From Pseudomonadota bacterium (GTDB lineage: Bacteria > Pseudomonadota > Gammaproteobacteria > Burkholderiales > Thiobacillaceae): a stretch of 35,384 nt of DNA. The stretch's first letter is position 1. Every line of letters starts with the position of its first letter. This document shows, piece after piece, positions 18,808 to 27,406 of the stretch. The notes under the pieces are model-generated. The model was not told the origin of the DNA. It was given only the letters and a program-made list of their open reading frames with translations, and ran no database searches. The position numbers and the translations under genes are program-made. Location of the stretch: assembly GCA_021784115.1 (NCBI GenBank), contig JAJXTE010000014.1, positions 1 to 35,384 on the forward strand. Direction: 5' to 3'.

Positions 18808-19860
18808 CTAGAGCGTCAGACCGGCGAGGTCGCCACCGGCCAGCGTGTTGAGCTGCACGTTGCCATGCGCCGGATCCCGGTGATAGCTTTCCGTGAGCCG
18901 GTGCGCCACATCCAGCCAGTGGGCTTCGGCCGCCTTCACGGTTCCGGCCAGCGTGGCGACATCCCCGCTGCCGAGCCAGGTGTCGTACGCCTGAGGCAGC
19001 GCCGGGAACAGCGCGCGACGCAGCCCCGAGAGATTCGCCAGGTAAAAATGCAGCGAACCGATGGCTCCCCGTTCGAGTAGCGTCGGCAACGTCACCATGC
19101 AGTCTGCCAGATGGTCGCGCACCGCACGCGCCAGCAGTTCGGCGTGCCGCGAGGTGAGCTGACCGAGCATCGTGTTCCATTCCTCGCCCAGCAGCGATTC
19201 GGCGCGCGCCTCGCCGATCTCGTGTAGGATCATCGCCTCGCTTTCGGCTTCGGCCATGCGGTCGAGCCCGCGCTCGATGTCGCGCTCGAAATCGTAGTGC
19301 GCAAATGCCCGCCCCAGCGCAGTGTCCTTTTCCTTCCACTGCCATTCTTCGTACTTGTTCCACAGCAGGCGGCGCACCGCGTCCATGCGCAGGAAGATGG
19401 CGCCATTGCGCATCGCTGCAGGCGGCGCGATCAGGTCGCGCGCGTATTCGCAGCCGGCCACCAGCACCTGCACGCCGTCGCGCACTTCGGCGCGCTTGAG
19501 TTCGGCCAGCACGAAATGCGGCTTGCGGAAGTGCCCCAGGCCGCTGCTGTACACCAGCCCCTGCGGGATCAGCGCGCGGTTGATGTCGTCAGCTTCGAAC
19601 GGGTCGATGCCGGACTCGGTGAGCGGCAGCGGCGCGAAATCCTCGTCCTCGACGGCGTCCCACTCGCTTTCGCGCGCATTCAGCCAGTCGCCGAGCTCGT
19701 CCTTGGGCAGTCGTGCACCGTAGGGGATTTCCATTTCCCAGCGGTAGTACTCGCGCATTTCCAGCAGAAAGGTGCACATCGTCATGTCGCGCGCGTGGCG
19801 GGCGTCTGCGATGGTGCAATTCTTTTGCACCGTGTCGATGAGGGCAGGCAGTTCAAGCAT
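18808..19860 (-). CDS. Conserved protein of unknown function (possibly Sfum_1244 family)
   Basis: A 350-residue soluble, acidic protein with no signal peptide. The N-terminus (ELPALIDTVQKNC, then ARDMTMCTFLLEMREYYRWE) resembles what I remember as the Sfum_1244 family of uncharacterised proteobacterial proteins; this is a tentative family name, and I can assign no function. It contains several histidines and a few scattered cysteines but no recognisable catalytic motif. AGGAG six bases before the ATG supports the start. It follows the 610-residue helical-repeat gene on the same strand, beyond a terminator, and ends at the bidirectional terminator shared with chpA. Confidence 0.7.
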   Translation of the reverse strand: MLELPALIDTVQKNCTIADARHARDMTMCTFLLEMREYYRWEMEIPYGARLPKDELGDWLNARESEWDAVEDEDFAPLPLTESGIDPFEADDINRALIPQGLVYSSGLGHFRKPHFVLAELKRAEVRDGVQVLVAGCEYARDLIAPPAAMRNGAIFLRMDAVRRLLWNKYEEWQWKEKDTALGRAFAHYDFERDIERGLDRMAEAESEAMILHEIGEARAESLLGEEWNTMLGQLTSRHAELLARAVRDHLADCMVTLPTLLERGAIGSLHFYLANLSGLRRALFPALPQAYDTWLGSGDVATLAGTVKAAEAHWLDVAHRLTESYHRDPAHGNVQLNTLAGGDLAGLTL

Positions 19861-19901
19861 GGCGCACTCCTGGAAACAGCTTTATCTGGAGTGTACAAAG
19901 A

Positions 19902-19929
19902 AAAACAGCCCGTGCAACCGGGCTGTTTT
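19902..19929 (-). terminator. Rho-independent terminator after the helical-repeat gene
   Basis: AAAACAGCCCG (19902-19912) and CGGGCTGTTTT (19919-19929) form a perfect 11-base stem with a 6-base loop. On the minus strand the stem runs into T5-C-T3, so it terminates the gene ending at 19952. Confidence 0.88.
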
Positions 19930-19951
19930 CAGGGGTATTGCAGTCGTTGTC

Positions 19952-21784
19952 TTAATGGCGACGGGTGGACCCAAAATAATTGAGGTCGGCGCGCGAGCGG
20001 CGGGACAGGTCGAAGCGCGCGGCATCGGCGCCGCTGAACTGTCCCGCGATCTGGCCATACACTTCGCTTGCCCAGGCCTTGTCGTTGAGCGCATCGGCGA
20101 TGCCCTCGGCCCACCGCAGCTTGTCGGCAGGCGTGTTCAGATGAGCCCCGCATGCGGCATACCATTTCTTCAGCGTCGCGGCCGGCAAGGCAAATCCCTT
20201 CAGGCGGTCGATGAACTGGATGCAGGCGTCGCCATTCGGGCAGGCGGCCGCGGCAGCCGCATAAAGCTCGTCGGCGCGGGTACTGTTTCCCATGGCGGCA
20301 TACAGGCGGCCGATGTGGGTGAGCGCAAAGTGATCTTTGGCCTGGGCGCGCGCCGCCTCCAGCAGGCGGCCGGCCTCCGTTGCATCCTGCGTTGCGGCAA
20401 AGCTTGCTTCGGCGAGTTTGGCGGTGTCGTAAACCGTGGCATTCGGGTCAGCCGCCAGCGCGGCTTCGCGTGCGGCGAGGTAGGCGCGTGCCTTGGACAC
20501 GCCCAGTTCGCGGTGCTGAAGGTGCGCGGCGGTCACCACCAGGTCCTTGAAGGCAATGAAATCGGTCGCGTTTTCAGCGGCGCGGTCGAGCAGGCGGGAC
20601 AGCCAGCCGGTGTCGTCCAGGTTTTTGTCGACTGCCAGCACAATCGGCTTGTAGCGCGAGAACTGGTAGCTGGTGCCGTCCAGCAAGGTTTCCGCCGATT
20701 CGATCAGCTTGGCGGCGTAGAACGGGTCTTCCAGTTCCAGCCGCACGCGCTCGGCCAGGGCGAGGAACTGCTTGACGCTGACCGCCTCTTTTTCCAGTTG
20801 CTGGAACTCCATGTAGCGCGCGTGGTTGGCCTGGCGCTTTTCCAGCTTGGCTTTTACACGGGCCAGACGTTCGGCGTCGTCGGCCAGATGCGCTTCCACC
20901 GCGGTCACCAACTTCTGCATTTCGTCGAGGCCGGCAACGGCGTCCTCGGCCTTGTCGAGCAAGGCCGCCGCGCCCGGCTTGTCGCCCACGCTGGCGAGGC
21001 CTTCGGCGAGTTCGATGTAATCGCCGGTCGCGGTCGCGAGATCCCCCGCCTTTTTCAGTGCGGACTGCATGAATGCGGCGTCGCCCGCCTGCTTGGCCGA
21101 CTCGATCAGCGTCTTGGCGGCGCTGAAGTCGGTCGCGCCCGCCAGCGCGCGCTCATACAAGGCCTTGGCGCGCGCCGGGTCACCCAGCGTCTTGGTCACT
21201 TCGCCGGCCAGCGACAGCAGGTCGGGCACACTCGAAAGCTTCTCGCCGGCCTTGTTGAAGATCGCCGCGGCGTAATCCTTGTCGAGCAGGTGCTCGGCCG
21301 AGGCCGCCGCCAGCTTGCTGTATTCCACCGCGCGCGATATTTTCGCCTCGGCCTTTTCCAGCACCTTCTTGGCGAACGCGCCGTCGGCGATGACGCGCAT
21401 CACGTTCTTCGCCAGATCGATCAGCGGGTCGAGGTTGCTGGTTTCCTTCAGTGCCTTTTCATACGCGCCCACCGCGGCCGCCTTGTCGCCCAGCACCTTG
21501 AACTTGGCCTCGGCCAGTGCGACCTGCTCCTCGCCGCTCATGCAGTAATCCTCGGCGGTCTGCAGCAGTTCCTCGGCGCGGCCCTGCTCGCCGAGCGCCT
21601 TGTAGACGATGGCGCACGCAGCCAGGTCCTTGGTGAACTGGCAGTCGTCGGCCACGCGATCCATCAGCTCCTTGGCGTAGGCGGCATCGGCGGGTTCCTG
21701 CAGGGCTTCCAGCGCCAGCGCCGCGTAATCGGCGCCGCCGCTGCATTGGGATTCTTTGGGGGTGAGGGTGTCGCGGGTGGCCAT
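19952..21784 (-). CDS. Cytoplasmic helical-repeat (TPR-like) protein of unknown function
   Basis: A 610-residue protein without signal peptide or membrane segment, composed almost wholly of alpha-helical repeats of about 33-36 residues. Repeats follow patterns such as LGDKAAAVGAYEKAL, LGDPARAKALYERAL and VGDKPGAAALLDKAE, typical of TPR/Sel1-type solenoids that serve as protein-binding scaffolds. Cysteines cluster near both ends. No enzyme domain is visible. GGAG is seven bases before the ATG at 21784. It has its own terminator and a 144-base gap upstream, so it is probably transcribed alone. The partner is unknown; the conserved unknown downstream is only a positional candidate. Confidence 0.78.
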   Translation of the reverse strand: MATRDTLTPKESQCSGGADYAALALEALQEPADAAYAKELMDRVADDCQFTKDLAACAIVYKALGEQGRAEELLQTAEDYCMSGEEQVALAEAKFKVLGDKAAAVGAYEKALKETSNLDPLIDLAKNVMRVIADGAFAKKVLEKAEAKISRAVEYSKLAAASAEHLLDKDYAAAIFNKAGEKLSSVPDLLSLAGEVTKTLGDPARAKALYERALAGATDFSAAKTLIESAKQAGDAAFMQSALKKAGDLATATGDYIELAEGLASVGDKPGAAALLDKAEDAVAGLDEMQKLVTAVEAHLADDAERLARVKAKLEKRQANHARYMEFQQLEKEAVSVKQFLALAERVRLELEDPFYAAKLIESAETLLDGTSYQFSRYKPIVLAVDKNLDDTGWLSRLLDRAAENATDFIAFKDLVVTAAHLQHRELGVSKARAYLAAREAALAADPNATVYDTAKLAEASFAATQDATEAGRLLEAARAQAKDHFALTHIGRLYAAMGNSTRADELYAAAAAACPNGDACIQFIDRLKGFALPAATLKKWYAACGAHLNTPADKLRWAEGIADALNDKAWASEVYGQIAGQFSGADAARFDLSRRSRADLNYFGSTRRH

Positions 21785-21928
21785 GGGGTGTCTCCAGATG
21801 AACGTGACTTAACCGGGCAATTCTCCGCCTGCGGGGGTGGCCAGCCAAATAAGTAATGTCGATGGCGGCATTAGCGTCCGTAAGTGGCCGCGGCCGGAGC
21901 CCGGGTCAGCCCCCCGAACCTCTCACAA

Positions 21929-22462
21929 TCAATGCTTCGCCGTATGCGGCATCAGCCGGTCGATATAGGCAATCGAGATGGCCGAGACGACGAAGGTCAT
22001 GTGGATGACGGTCTGCCACAGCAGCACCTTGTCGGTGAGGTTGGGGGCGTTGATGAAGGTCTTGAGCAGGTGGATGGAGGAAATGCCGATGATGGCGGTG
22101 GCGAGTTTGACCTTCAGCACGTTGGCGTTGACGTGCGACAGCCATTCAGGCTCGTCGGGGTGGCCTTCGAGATTGAGACGCGAGACAAAGGTTTCGTAAC
22201 CGCCGACGATGACCATGATGAGCAGGTTGGAGATCATCACCACGTCGATCAGGCCCAGGACGATGAGCATGATGGCTTCTTCGGACAAGGTGAAGGTGCC
22301 GACGACCAGGTGCTCCAGTTCGACCATGAAGTGCACGACGTAGACCAGCTGCGCGCCGATCAGGCCGAGGTAGAGCGGCACCTGCAGCCAGCGGCTGCCG
22401 AACAGGACGGTGGAAAGAAATTTGCCGCGCACTTCGACGGGCTGGTTGGTTTCGGGTTTCAT
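21929..22462 (-). CDS. UPF0114 (YqhA/TIGR00645) family membrane protein
   Basis: A 177-residue inner-membrane protein with about four transmembrane segments (~25-47, ~62-86, ~117-135, ~145-165). The GGYETFVSRL segment and the VLKVKLATAIIGISSIHLLK stretch are characteristic of the YqhA/UPF0114 family, whose function is unknown. It follows hslU by 42 bases on the same strand; that gap holds four phased heptamers instead of a recognisable ribosome site. Confidence 0.88.
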   Translation of the reverse strand: MKPETNQPVEVRGKFLSTVLFGSRWLQVPLYLGLIGAQLVYVVHFMVELEHLVVGTFTLSEEAIMLIVLGLIDVVMISNLLIMVIVGGYETFVSRLNLEGHPDEPEWLSHVNANVLKVKLATAIIGISSIHLLKTFINAPNLTDKVLLWQTVIHMTFVVSAISIAYIDRLMPHTAKH

Positions 22463-22468
22463 GCTTGG

Positions 22469-22496
22469 GTGAGGCGTGAGTGGTCGGTGGTGAGTG
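22469..22496 (-). repeat. Phased heptamer array between hslU and the UPF0114 gene
   Basis: Read on the plus strand, four units lie exactly seven bases apart: GTGAGGC (22469), GTGAGTG (22476), GTCGGTG (22483) and GTGAGTG (22490). They fill most of the gap between the two genes. A related array with consensus GTGAGCG lies in the next gap upstream, between hslV and hslU. Confidence 0.6.
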
Positions 22497-22504
22497 GAAG
22501 AGTC

Positions 22505-23827
22505 TTAGAGGACGTAGCGCGCCAGGTCCTCCCGGGCGGCGAGGGCGGCCAGCCGGCTGGTGACGGCGTCGGCATCGACGACGTATTCGCCGGTGGTGCT
22601 GCCGGCGTCGAAGGAAATATCCTCGAGGAGTTTTTCCATCACCGTGTGCAGACGCCGCGCGCCGATGTTCTCGGTGCGCTCGTTGACCTCGAAGGCGATC
22701 TCGGCGATACGGCGGATGCCGTCGCGGGTGAACGTCAGCGTCACGCCCTCGGTCGCCAGCAGCGCTTCGTACTGCCGAGTCAGGCAGGCGTCGGTGGCGG
22801 TCAGGATGCGCTCGAAGTCCTCCACCGACAGCGCCTGCAGTTCGACGCGGATCGGCAGTCGTCCCTGCAATTCGGGGATGAGATCGGAGGGCTTGGACAG
22901 GTGGAATGCGCCGCTGGCGATGAACAGGATGTGGTCGGTCTTCACCATGCCGTACTTGGTCGACACCGTGGTGCCCTCGATCAGTGGCAGCAGGTCGCGC
23001 TGCACGCCCTGGCGCGACACGTCGCTGCCGTGGGCGTCGCTGCGGGTGGCGATCTTGTCGATCTCGTCAAGGAACACGATGCCGTTCTGCTCGACGGCTT
23101 CCAGCGCCTGCTGCTTGGTATCCTCGTCGTTGATCAGGCGCCCCGCTTCTTCCTCGGTCAAGAGCTTCATCGCTTCGCGGACCTTGAGCTTGCGGCTCTG
23201 CCGGCGGTTTTGCCCGAGGTTGGCGAACATGCCCTGCAACTGCTGCGAGAGGTCTTCCATGCCCGGCGGCGTGAATATTTCCATGCTGGGGCTGACTGCC
23301 GCGACCTCGATCTCGATTTCCCTGTCGTCGAGTTCGCCTTCGCGCAGCATCTTGCGGAAACGCTGGCGTGCCGCGCCTTCCTCGCGCTGCGGTTCGGCCT
23401 CGCCGAAGCCGACGCTGCGCGGCGGCGGCAGCAGCGCGTCGAGGATGCGTTCCTCGGCAGCCTCCTCGGCGCGGAACTGCACCTTGGATGTGGCCTGCTC
23501 GCGCATCTGTTTGACCGCGGTCTCCATCAGGTCGCGGATGATGGTGTCCACGTCGCGCCCGACGTAGCCGACCTCGGTGAACTTGGTGGCCTCGATCTTG
23601 ATGAAAGGCGCGTTGGCGAGGCGCGCCAGACGCCGTGCGATCTCGGTCTTGCCGACGCCGGTGGGGCCGATCATCAGGATGTTTTTCGGCGTGATTTCCT
23701 GGCGCAGCGGTTCGTCGACCTGCTGTCGCCGCCAGCGGTTTCTGAGGGCGACCGCGACCGCGCGCTTGGCGGCGGCCTGGCCGACGATGTGCTTGTCGAG
23801 TTCGTGGACGATTTCTTTGGGCGTCAT
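22505..23827 (-). CDS. hslU: HslU, ATPase subunit of the HslUV protease
   Basis: AAA+ unfoldase that feeds substrates to HslV in the cytoplasm. At 440 residues it is normal size. Walker A is GPTGVGKT (54-61), the pore loop is GYVGRD (87-92), Walker B is IVFLDE (250-255), the variable I-domain spans ~110-235, and the C-terminal EDLARYVL matches the tail that docks into HslV pockets. It follows hslV by 43 bases. That gap contains a heptamer array, and no Shine-Dalgarno is evident before the ATG at 23827. Confidence 0.97.
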   Translation of the reverse strand: MTPKEIVHELDKHIVGQAAAKRAVAVALRNRWRRQQVDEPLRQEITPKNILMIGPTGVGKTEIARRLARLANAPFIKIEATKFTEVGYVGRDVDTIIRDLMETAVKQMREQATSKVQFRAEEAAEERILDALLPPPRSVGFGEAEPQREEGAARQRFRKMLREGELDDREIEIEVAAVSPSMEIFTPPGMEDLSQQLQGMFANLGQNRRQSRKLKVREAMKLLTEEEAGRLINDEDTKQQALEAVEQNGIVFLDEIDKIATRSDAHGSDVSRQGVQRDLLPLIEGTTVSTKYGMVKTDHILFIASGAFHLSKPSDLIPELQGRLPIRVELQALSVEDFERILTATDACLTRQYEALLATEGVTLTFTRDGIRRIAEIAFEVNERTENIGARRLHTVMEKLLEDISFDAGSTTGEYVVDADAVTSRLAALAAREDLARYVL

Positions 23828-23832
23828 GAAAA

Positions 23833-23860
23833 GTGCGCGGTAAGCGGCAAACGGTGAGCG
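23833..23860 (-). repeat. Phased heptamer array between hslV and hslU
   Basis: On the plus strand, four units repeat every seven bases: GTGCGCG (23833), GTAAGCG (23840), GCAAACG (23847) and GTGAGCG (23854). The array occupies most of the hslV-hslU gap, immediately before the hslU start, where a ribosome site would be expected. Confidence 0.6.
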
Positions 23861-23870
23861 GAAATTGGGC

Positions 23871-24404
23871 TCACAGGGTTTCGATCACGTGGTTCTGGTT
23901 CGAGTAGATGCAGATGTCACCTGCTATGGTGAGGCTCTTTTTGACAATTTCAAGCGGGGGCAGGTCGGTGTTTTCCAGCAGCGCGCGGGCGGCGGACTGG
24001 GCGAAGGCGCCGCCGGAACCGATGGCGGCGATGCCGAGTTCGGGTTCCAGCACGTCGCCGTTGCCGGTGATGATGAGCGAGTGCTCGCGGTCGGCCACCG
24101 CCAGCATGGCTTCGAGCCGCCGCAACATGCGGTCGGTGCGCCAGTCCTTGGCGAGCTCGACCGCGCTGCGCATCAGATGGCCCGAGTGCTTGTCGAGCTT
24201 GGCCTCGAAGCGCTCGAACAGGGTGAAGGCATCGGCGGTGCCGCCGGCGAACCCGGCCAGCACTTTTTCCTGGTAAAGCCGCCGTATCTTGCGCGCGGTG
24301 GACTTGATGACGATGTTGCCGAGCGTGACCTGGCCGTCGCCGCCGAGGGCGACTTCGGCGCCCCGGCGGACGGAGAGAATGGTGGTGCCGCGATATTGTT
24401 CCAT
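23871..24404 (-). CDS. hslV: HslV, peptidase subunit of the HslUV protease
   Basis: Proteasome-type threonine peptidase, 177 residues. The N-terminal MEQYRG is a short propeptide; removal exposes T7 of TTILSVRRG as the nucleophile, as in related HslV proteins. The conserved [12 protein letters not shown] (~51-62) and [12 protein letters not shown] (~128-139) segments are intact. It forms the two-gene hslVU unit with the downstream hslU and lies about 160 bases downstream of the STAS-repeat gene, with a possible promoter between them. Confidence 0.96.
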   Translation of the reverse strand: MEQYRGTTILSVRRGAEVALGGDGQVTLGNIVIKSTARKIRRLYQEKVLAGFAGGTADAFTLFERFEAKLDKHSGHLMRSAVELAKDWRTDRMLRRLEAMLAVADREHSLIITGNGDVLEPELGIAAIGSGGAFAQSAARALLENTDLPPLEIVKKSLTIAGDICIYSNQNHVIETL

Positions 24405-24513
24405 GGGCGAGGGGTTCCTGAAAAAGGCGTGGGGCCGTCGAAGTTGCAGCCGGAAGAACGGCGATATGCTGTGTCTTGCAGGGCGTCTTTAGCGGTCCGA
24501 TTCGAGCGCCGGA

Positions 24514-24524
24514 ATTATACGGGG
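24514..24524 (-). promoter_or_regulatory. Possible hslVU promoter -10 region
   Basis: On the minus strand the sequence reads CCCCGTATAAT, about 110 bases before hslV. It contains a perfect TATAAT and also resembles the sigma-32 -10 consensus CCCCATNT, which would fit heat-shock control of hslVU. No good -35 for either factor was found at the right spacing, so this is tentative. Confidence 0.35.
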
Positions 24525-24565
24525 ACAGACGATCGCGGGGCCTGCGCCACAAGCACCGTGCAGGA

Positions 24566-25687
24566 TCAGACCGGGTGGTGTGGAATGAGTTGCGCCAACT
24601 GGTCGATGCCCATGACGCGGAAAAGTTCGTGGATGAGTGCGTTGTGGCCGCGCAGCGTAATGGATTTGCCGCTGCCCAGACATTGCATCAGCACGCTGAT
24701 GAACTGGCTGACGCTGCCGTAATCGACCCGGGTGACCTGCGTCATGTCGACCAGCACGTCGTTGTGGGTGGCGGCATAGCTGCCAAACTGCTGCAGGGCG
24801 CTGTCATTGGCGGGGGTGATTTCGCCGGACAGTCGCAGGGCGTCGTCGACTGGTTCGGCGGGCTTGGCCTGTATGACCTCTGCGGCCTGTACCTCGCTCC
24901 AGGACGGGGGCGACATCTCGAAACGGACGGCATAGTCGACCGCCAGGTCCTCGAAATTTTCCTGCTGGCCGAGCGTCTGGTAGAGCTCCAGCAGCAGTAG
25001 CCAGTGAACCGCGCGACTGTGGGTGGCGCGGGTAAGATCCTGCAGCAGGGCGATCAGGCGATCGACGCCGCTGACCTGCAATTTGCGCTTGGCCTTGCGG
25101 GCCGCGCACAGAATATGGGCGCATTCGTCCGCCCCCGTTTCGTCGACCATCTCGATGCGCGAAAAGTCGATCCGCACCACGGCTTTCTTGTCGGTGCCGG
25201 CAATGCCCTCGCGCAGGGTGGCCGTCGCTTTCTTGTCGAGGAGCCGCGGCAATTCCAGGCTGGCTGCTTCCGCTTGCGGGGATTTGCCGGCCGCGCTGGT
25301 CCCGCCCAGTTTCTGCCAGACCGGCGGCGAGGTTTCGAAACGCATCGCGTAGTCGAGTGCGAGTTGCTCGAATTCCTTTTCCCGGTTCTGAATGCTGTAA
25401 AGGTCGAACAGCATGTGCCAGGCGCGGCGATCGCCAGCGTTCAGCATGTCCTTCAACAGTCGCTCGGCCGTGTCGGCGTGGCCGCTTGCATACAGGATGG
25501 CCGCTTCATCCACCTGGGATTGGGGCGCACCGCTGGTTTCCTCCACCACGATGCCACTGGAGCCCATGTTCATGGTCAACAGGGTCTCGGTGGGAGGCGA
25601 TTCGGTGGCAGGCGCAGAGACAGGCGCCTGCTTGGGCGTGGGGCTGGGGGTCTTATCCTTGCCTTTTTTGAAAAACGGAAGAGCCAC
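24566..25687 (-). CDS. Duplicated STAS/helical-repeat protein
   Basis: A 373-residue cytoplasmic protein. After a basic, Pro-rich N-terminus (1-58) it has a helical, TPR-like unit (~60-124, ending DYAMRFETSPPVW), a STAS-like unit (~143-218), a second helical unit (~222-263, ending DYAVRFEMSPPSW) and a C-terminal STAS domain (~283-370). Each STAS unit has the strand pattern around VRIDFSRIEMVDE or VLVDMTQVTRVDYGS. STAS domains usually act as anti-sigma-factor antagonists or in protein partner switching. The precise role is unknown. It follows the znuB-like gene by 39 bases on the same strand. Confidence 0.72.
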   Translation of the reverse strand: MALPFFKKGKDKTPSPTPKQAPVSAPATESPPTETLLTMNMGSSGIVVEETSGAPQSQVDEAAILYASGHADTAERLLKDMLNAGDRRAWHMLFDLYSIQNREKEFEQLALDYAMRFETSPPVWQKLGGTSAAGKSPQAEAASLELPRLLDKKATATLREGIAGTDKKAVVRIDFSRIEMVDETGADECAHILCAARKAKRKLQVSGVDRLIALLQDLTRATHSRAVHWLLLLELYQTLGQQENFEDLAVDYAVRFEMSPPSWSEVQAAEVIQAKPAEPVDDALRLSGEITPANDSALQQFGSYAATHNDVLVDMTQVTRVDYGSVSQFISVLMQCLGSGKSITLRGHNALIHELFRVMGIDQLAQLIPHHPV

Positions 25688-25726
25688 GGAATATGCGTGC
25701 TTGGGTCATGGGTTCAGTACTGGATA

Positions 25727-26500
25727 CTAGCGCTCTCGCCCGATTGCGGCAACCTGTAGCAGGTTGCCGGCAAACAGCGCGGCCACGGCGAGCGCCATGA
25801 CAATCGCGGGGCCGGCGGGCCAGTCGAATAGCGCGGATGCGGCCAGACCGGCAGCGTAGGCCATCGCACCGAGCCCCCAGCCGATCAGCAATCCCGCTCG
25901 GGGCGGCCGGTTGCGCACGGCCAGCGCAGGCAGAATCAGGCTGGCGAACACCAGGTAGACGCCAACGAGTTGCACCGAGGCGGTGATGGCGAGCGCAAAA
26001 ATCAGGTAAAAGCCCATCCGCCCCAGGCGCTCTCCCCGCAGCCACCAGAAGCCGAGCAGCAGCGCGTAGACCACGGCGATCTGTGCCAGCTGGTTGGGCC
26101 CGACCCAGAGGATTTGCCCGGCCAGCAGTTCGTTCAGGTGCTCCCCGCCGTGCGGATCGCCCGAAAGCAGCAGCACCGCCAGACTTGCGGCGACGGCAAA
26201 GGACGAGCCGATCAGCGCCTCCTGGATCTCGGGCCAGCGCGCTTCGCAGCGCGCCAGGAATGCGGCGCCCGCCAGCGCGGCGGCGGCGGCGGCCAACTGG
26301 GTCTGCCAGCCCTGGGTCTCCCAGCCCAGGGTATGGGCGGCGATCACGCCGAGCACGGCGATCTGGGCGATGGCGAGATCGAGAAAGATGATCCCGCGCG
26401 CCAGCACCCGCCGCCCAAGCGGGACGTGGGTGGCGAGGACGAGCAGCCCCGCGACGAAGGGCCAGCCGAGCAGCCCGGGGTCGAGCGCGGCCCAGTTCAT
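25727..26500 (-). CDS. znuB: ABC-3 family metal (probably zinc) permease, ZnuB-like
   Basis: A 257-residue polytopic inner-membrane protein. The hydrophobic N-terminus, the ARGIIFLDLAIAQIAVLG segment (~34-51) and the C-terminal QLVGVYLVFASLILPALAV region are typical of ZnuB/TroC-type permeases of ABC transporters for zinc or manganese. The open frame extends upstream, but the ATG at 26500 gives the family start and overlaps the binding-protein stop as ATGA. The binding protein and permease are therefore co-translated. No ATPase gene (znuC) lies in the window, so the complex must borrow one from elsewhere. Zinc rather than manganese is inferred from context. Confidence 0.85.
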   Translation of the reverse strand: MNWAALDPGLLGWPFVAGLLVLATHVPLGRRVLARGIIFLDLAIAQIAVLGVIAAHTLGWETQGWQTQLAAAAAALAGAAFLARCEARWPEIQEALIGSSFAVAASLAVLLLSGDPHGGEHLNELLAGQILWVGPNQLAQIAVVYALLLGFWWLRGERLGRMGFYLIFALAITASVQLVGVYLVFASLILPALAVRNRPPRAGLLIGWGLGAMAYAAGLAASALFDWPAGPAIVMALAVAALFAGNLLQVAAIGRER

Positions 26501-27396
26501 CGCGCGGCTTTCAGCAATTGCTCGACGGTGTCGTCGAACAGGCCGAACAAATCCTTGGCTCGCTCCGATCCGCCAACGGTGAACGGCATCATGACGGCCG
26601 GGATGCCGGCGTGTTCGGCCAGCCATTCCGAGGGGCGCGGGTCCTGGTAGGCCGCCCGGATGACTACCTTGGCGGGCGCGGTCTTCAGGTGCGCGGCGAT
26701 TTCCGCCAGGTGGCCGACCGAGGGCGCGACGCCTGGCTTGGGCTCCAGCACCGCCACCTGTTTCAACCCCAGCCAGTTCTCCAGGTAGGGGAAGCCCTCG
26801 TGCTGCACCGCGATGGGCATGCCCCGGAGCGGCGCGGCCTGCGCCTGCCAGCGCGCCATCGCCGCATTCCAGCGGGTGTTGAAATCCGCCAGCCGTGTCC
26901 GGTACATGGCGGCGTGGCCCGGGTCGATCTCGGCCAGGCGTGCGCCCAGCGCCTGCGCCACGCGCGCGATGTTGCGCGGATCGGTCTGGATGTGCGGATT
27001 GCCCGCGGCGTGGATGTCGCCCTGGGCGCGGTCGAGGACGGCCGGTTTCTCCAGCAGCGCGACCTGGCGTGCCGCCTCCAAGTAGCCTGGCTGCCCCGGC
27101 TGGATGGCGGCGTTGCCCGCTTGCCGCAGCAGCACCGGCAGCCAGCCGATCTCGAGTTCGGCGCCGGTGCAGACGGCGAGATCGGCGCGCCGCATCTGTG
27201 CGATCAGGCTGGGACGCGCCTCGATGTGATGCGGGTCCTGAAAGGCGGTGGTGGCGGTGTACACCTTGACGGCGTCGCCGCCGAGTTCGGTGGCCAGCGC
27301 ACCCCATTCGGGTTCGCAGGCAAATACGTTGAGCGCGGCATGGGCGAAAACCGGCCATGCCGCGACGAGGAAGGCGAATAAACGTAATGCTTTCAT
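26497..27396 (-). CDS. znuA: Metal ABC transporter substrate-binding protein, ZnuA-like
   Basis: Periplasmic cluster A-I metal-binding protein, 299 residues, with a signal peptide ending near residue 20 (FAHA). Likely metal ligands are H56/H57 in QDPHHIEARPS, H135 in NPHIQTDP and H199 in VQHEGFPYL; the fourth ligand is not obvious around MMPFTVGGSE (~269-278). The His-rich loop of classical ZnuA is missing. I chose the ATG at 27396 because AGGAG lies six bases upstream; an open frame extends to 27435 but overlaps the porin end. It sits 10 bases after the porin gene, with which it is surely co-transcribed. Confidence 0.87.
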   Translation of the reverse strand: MKALRLFAFLVAAWPVFAHAALNVFACEPEWGALATELGGDAVKVYTATTAFQDPHHIEARPSLIAQMRRADLAVCTGAELEIGWLPVLLRQAGNAAIQPGQPGYLEAARQVALLEKPAVLDRAQGDIHAAGNPHIQTDPRNIARVAQALGARLAEIDPGHAAMYRTRLADFNTRWNAAMARWQAQAAPLRGMPIAVQHEGFPYLENWLGLKQVAVLEPKPGVAPSVGHLAEIAAHLKTAPAKVVIRAAYQDPRPSEWLAEHAGIPAVMMPFTVGGSERAKDLFGLFDDTVEQLLKAAR

Positions 27397-27406
27397 CGGA
27401 GGCTCC

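Noticed and set aside
19772-21856. A 694-codon plus-strand frame opposite the helical-repeat gene
   Set aside because: The minus-strand frame has regular helical repeats, a ribosome site and a terminator; the plus frame has none of these.
21884-23857. A 657-codon plus-strand frame opposite hslU and the UPF0114 gene
   Set aside because: It spans two convincing minus-strand genes, and its translation is an antisense shadow without domains.
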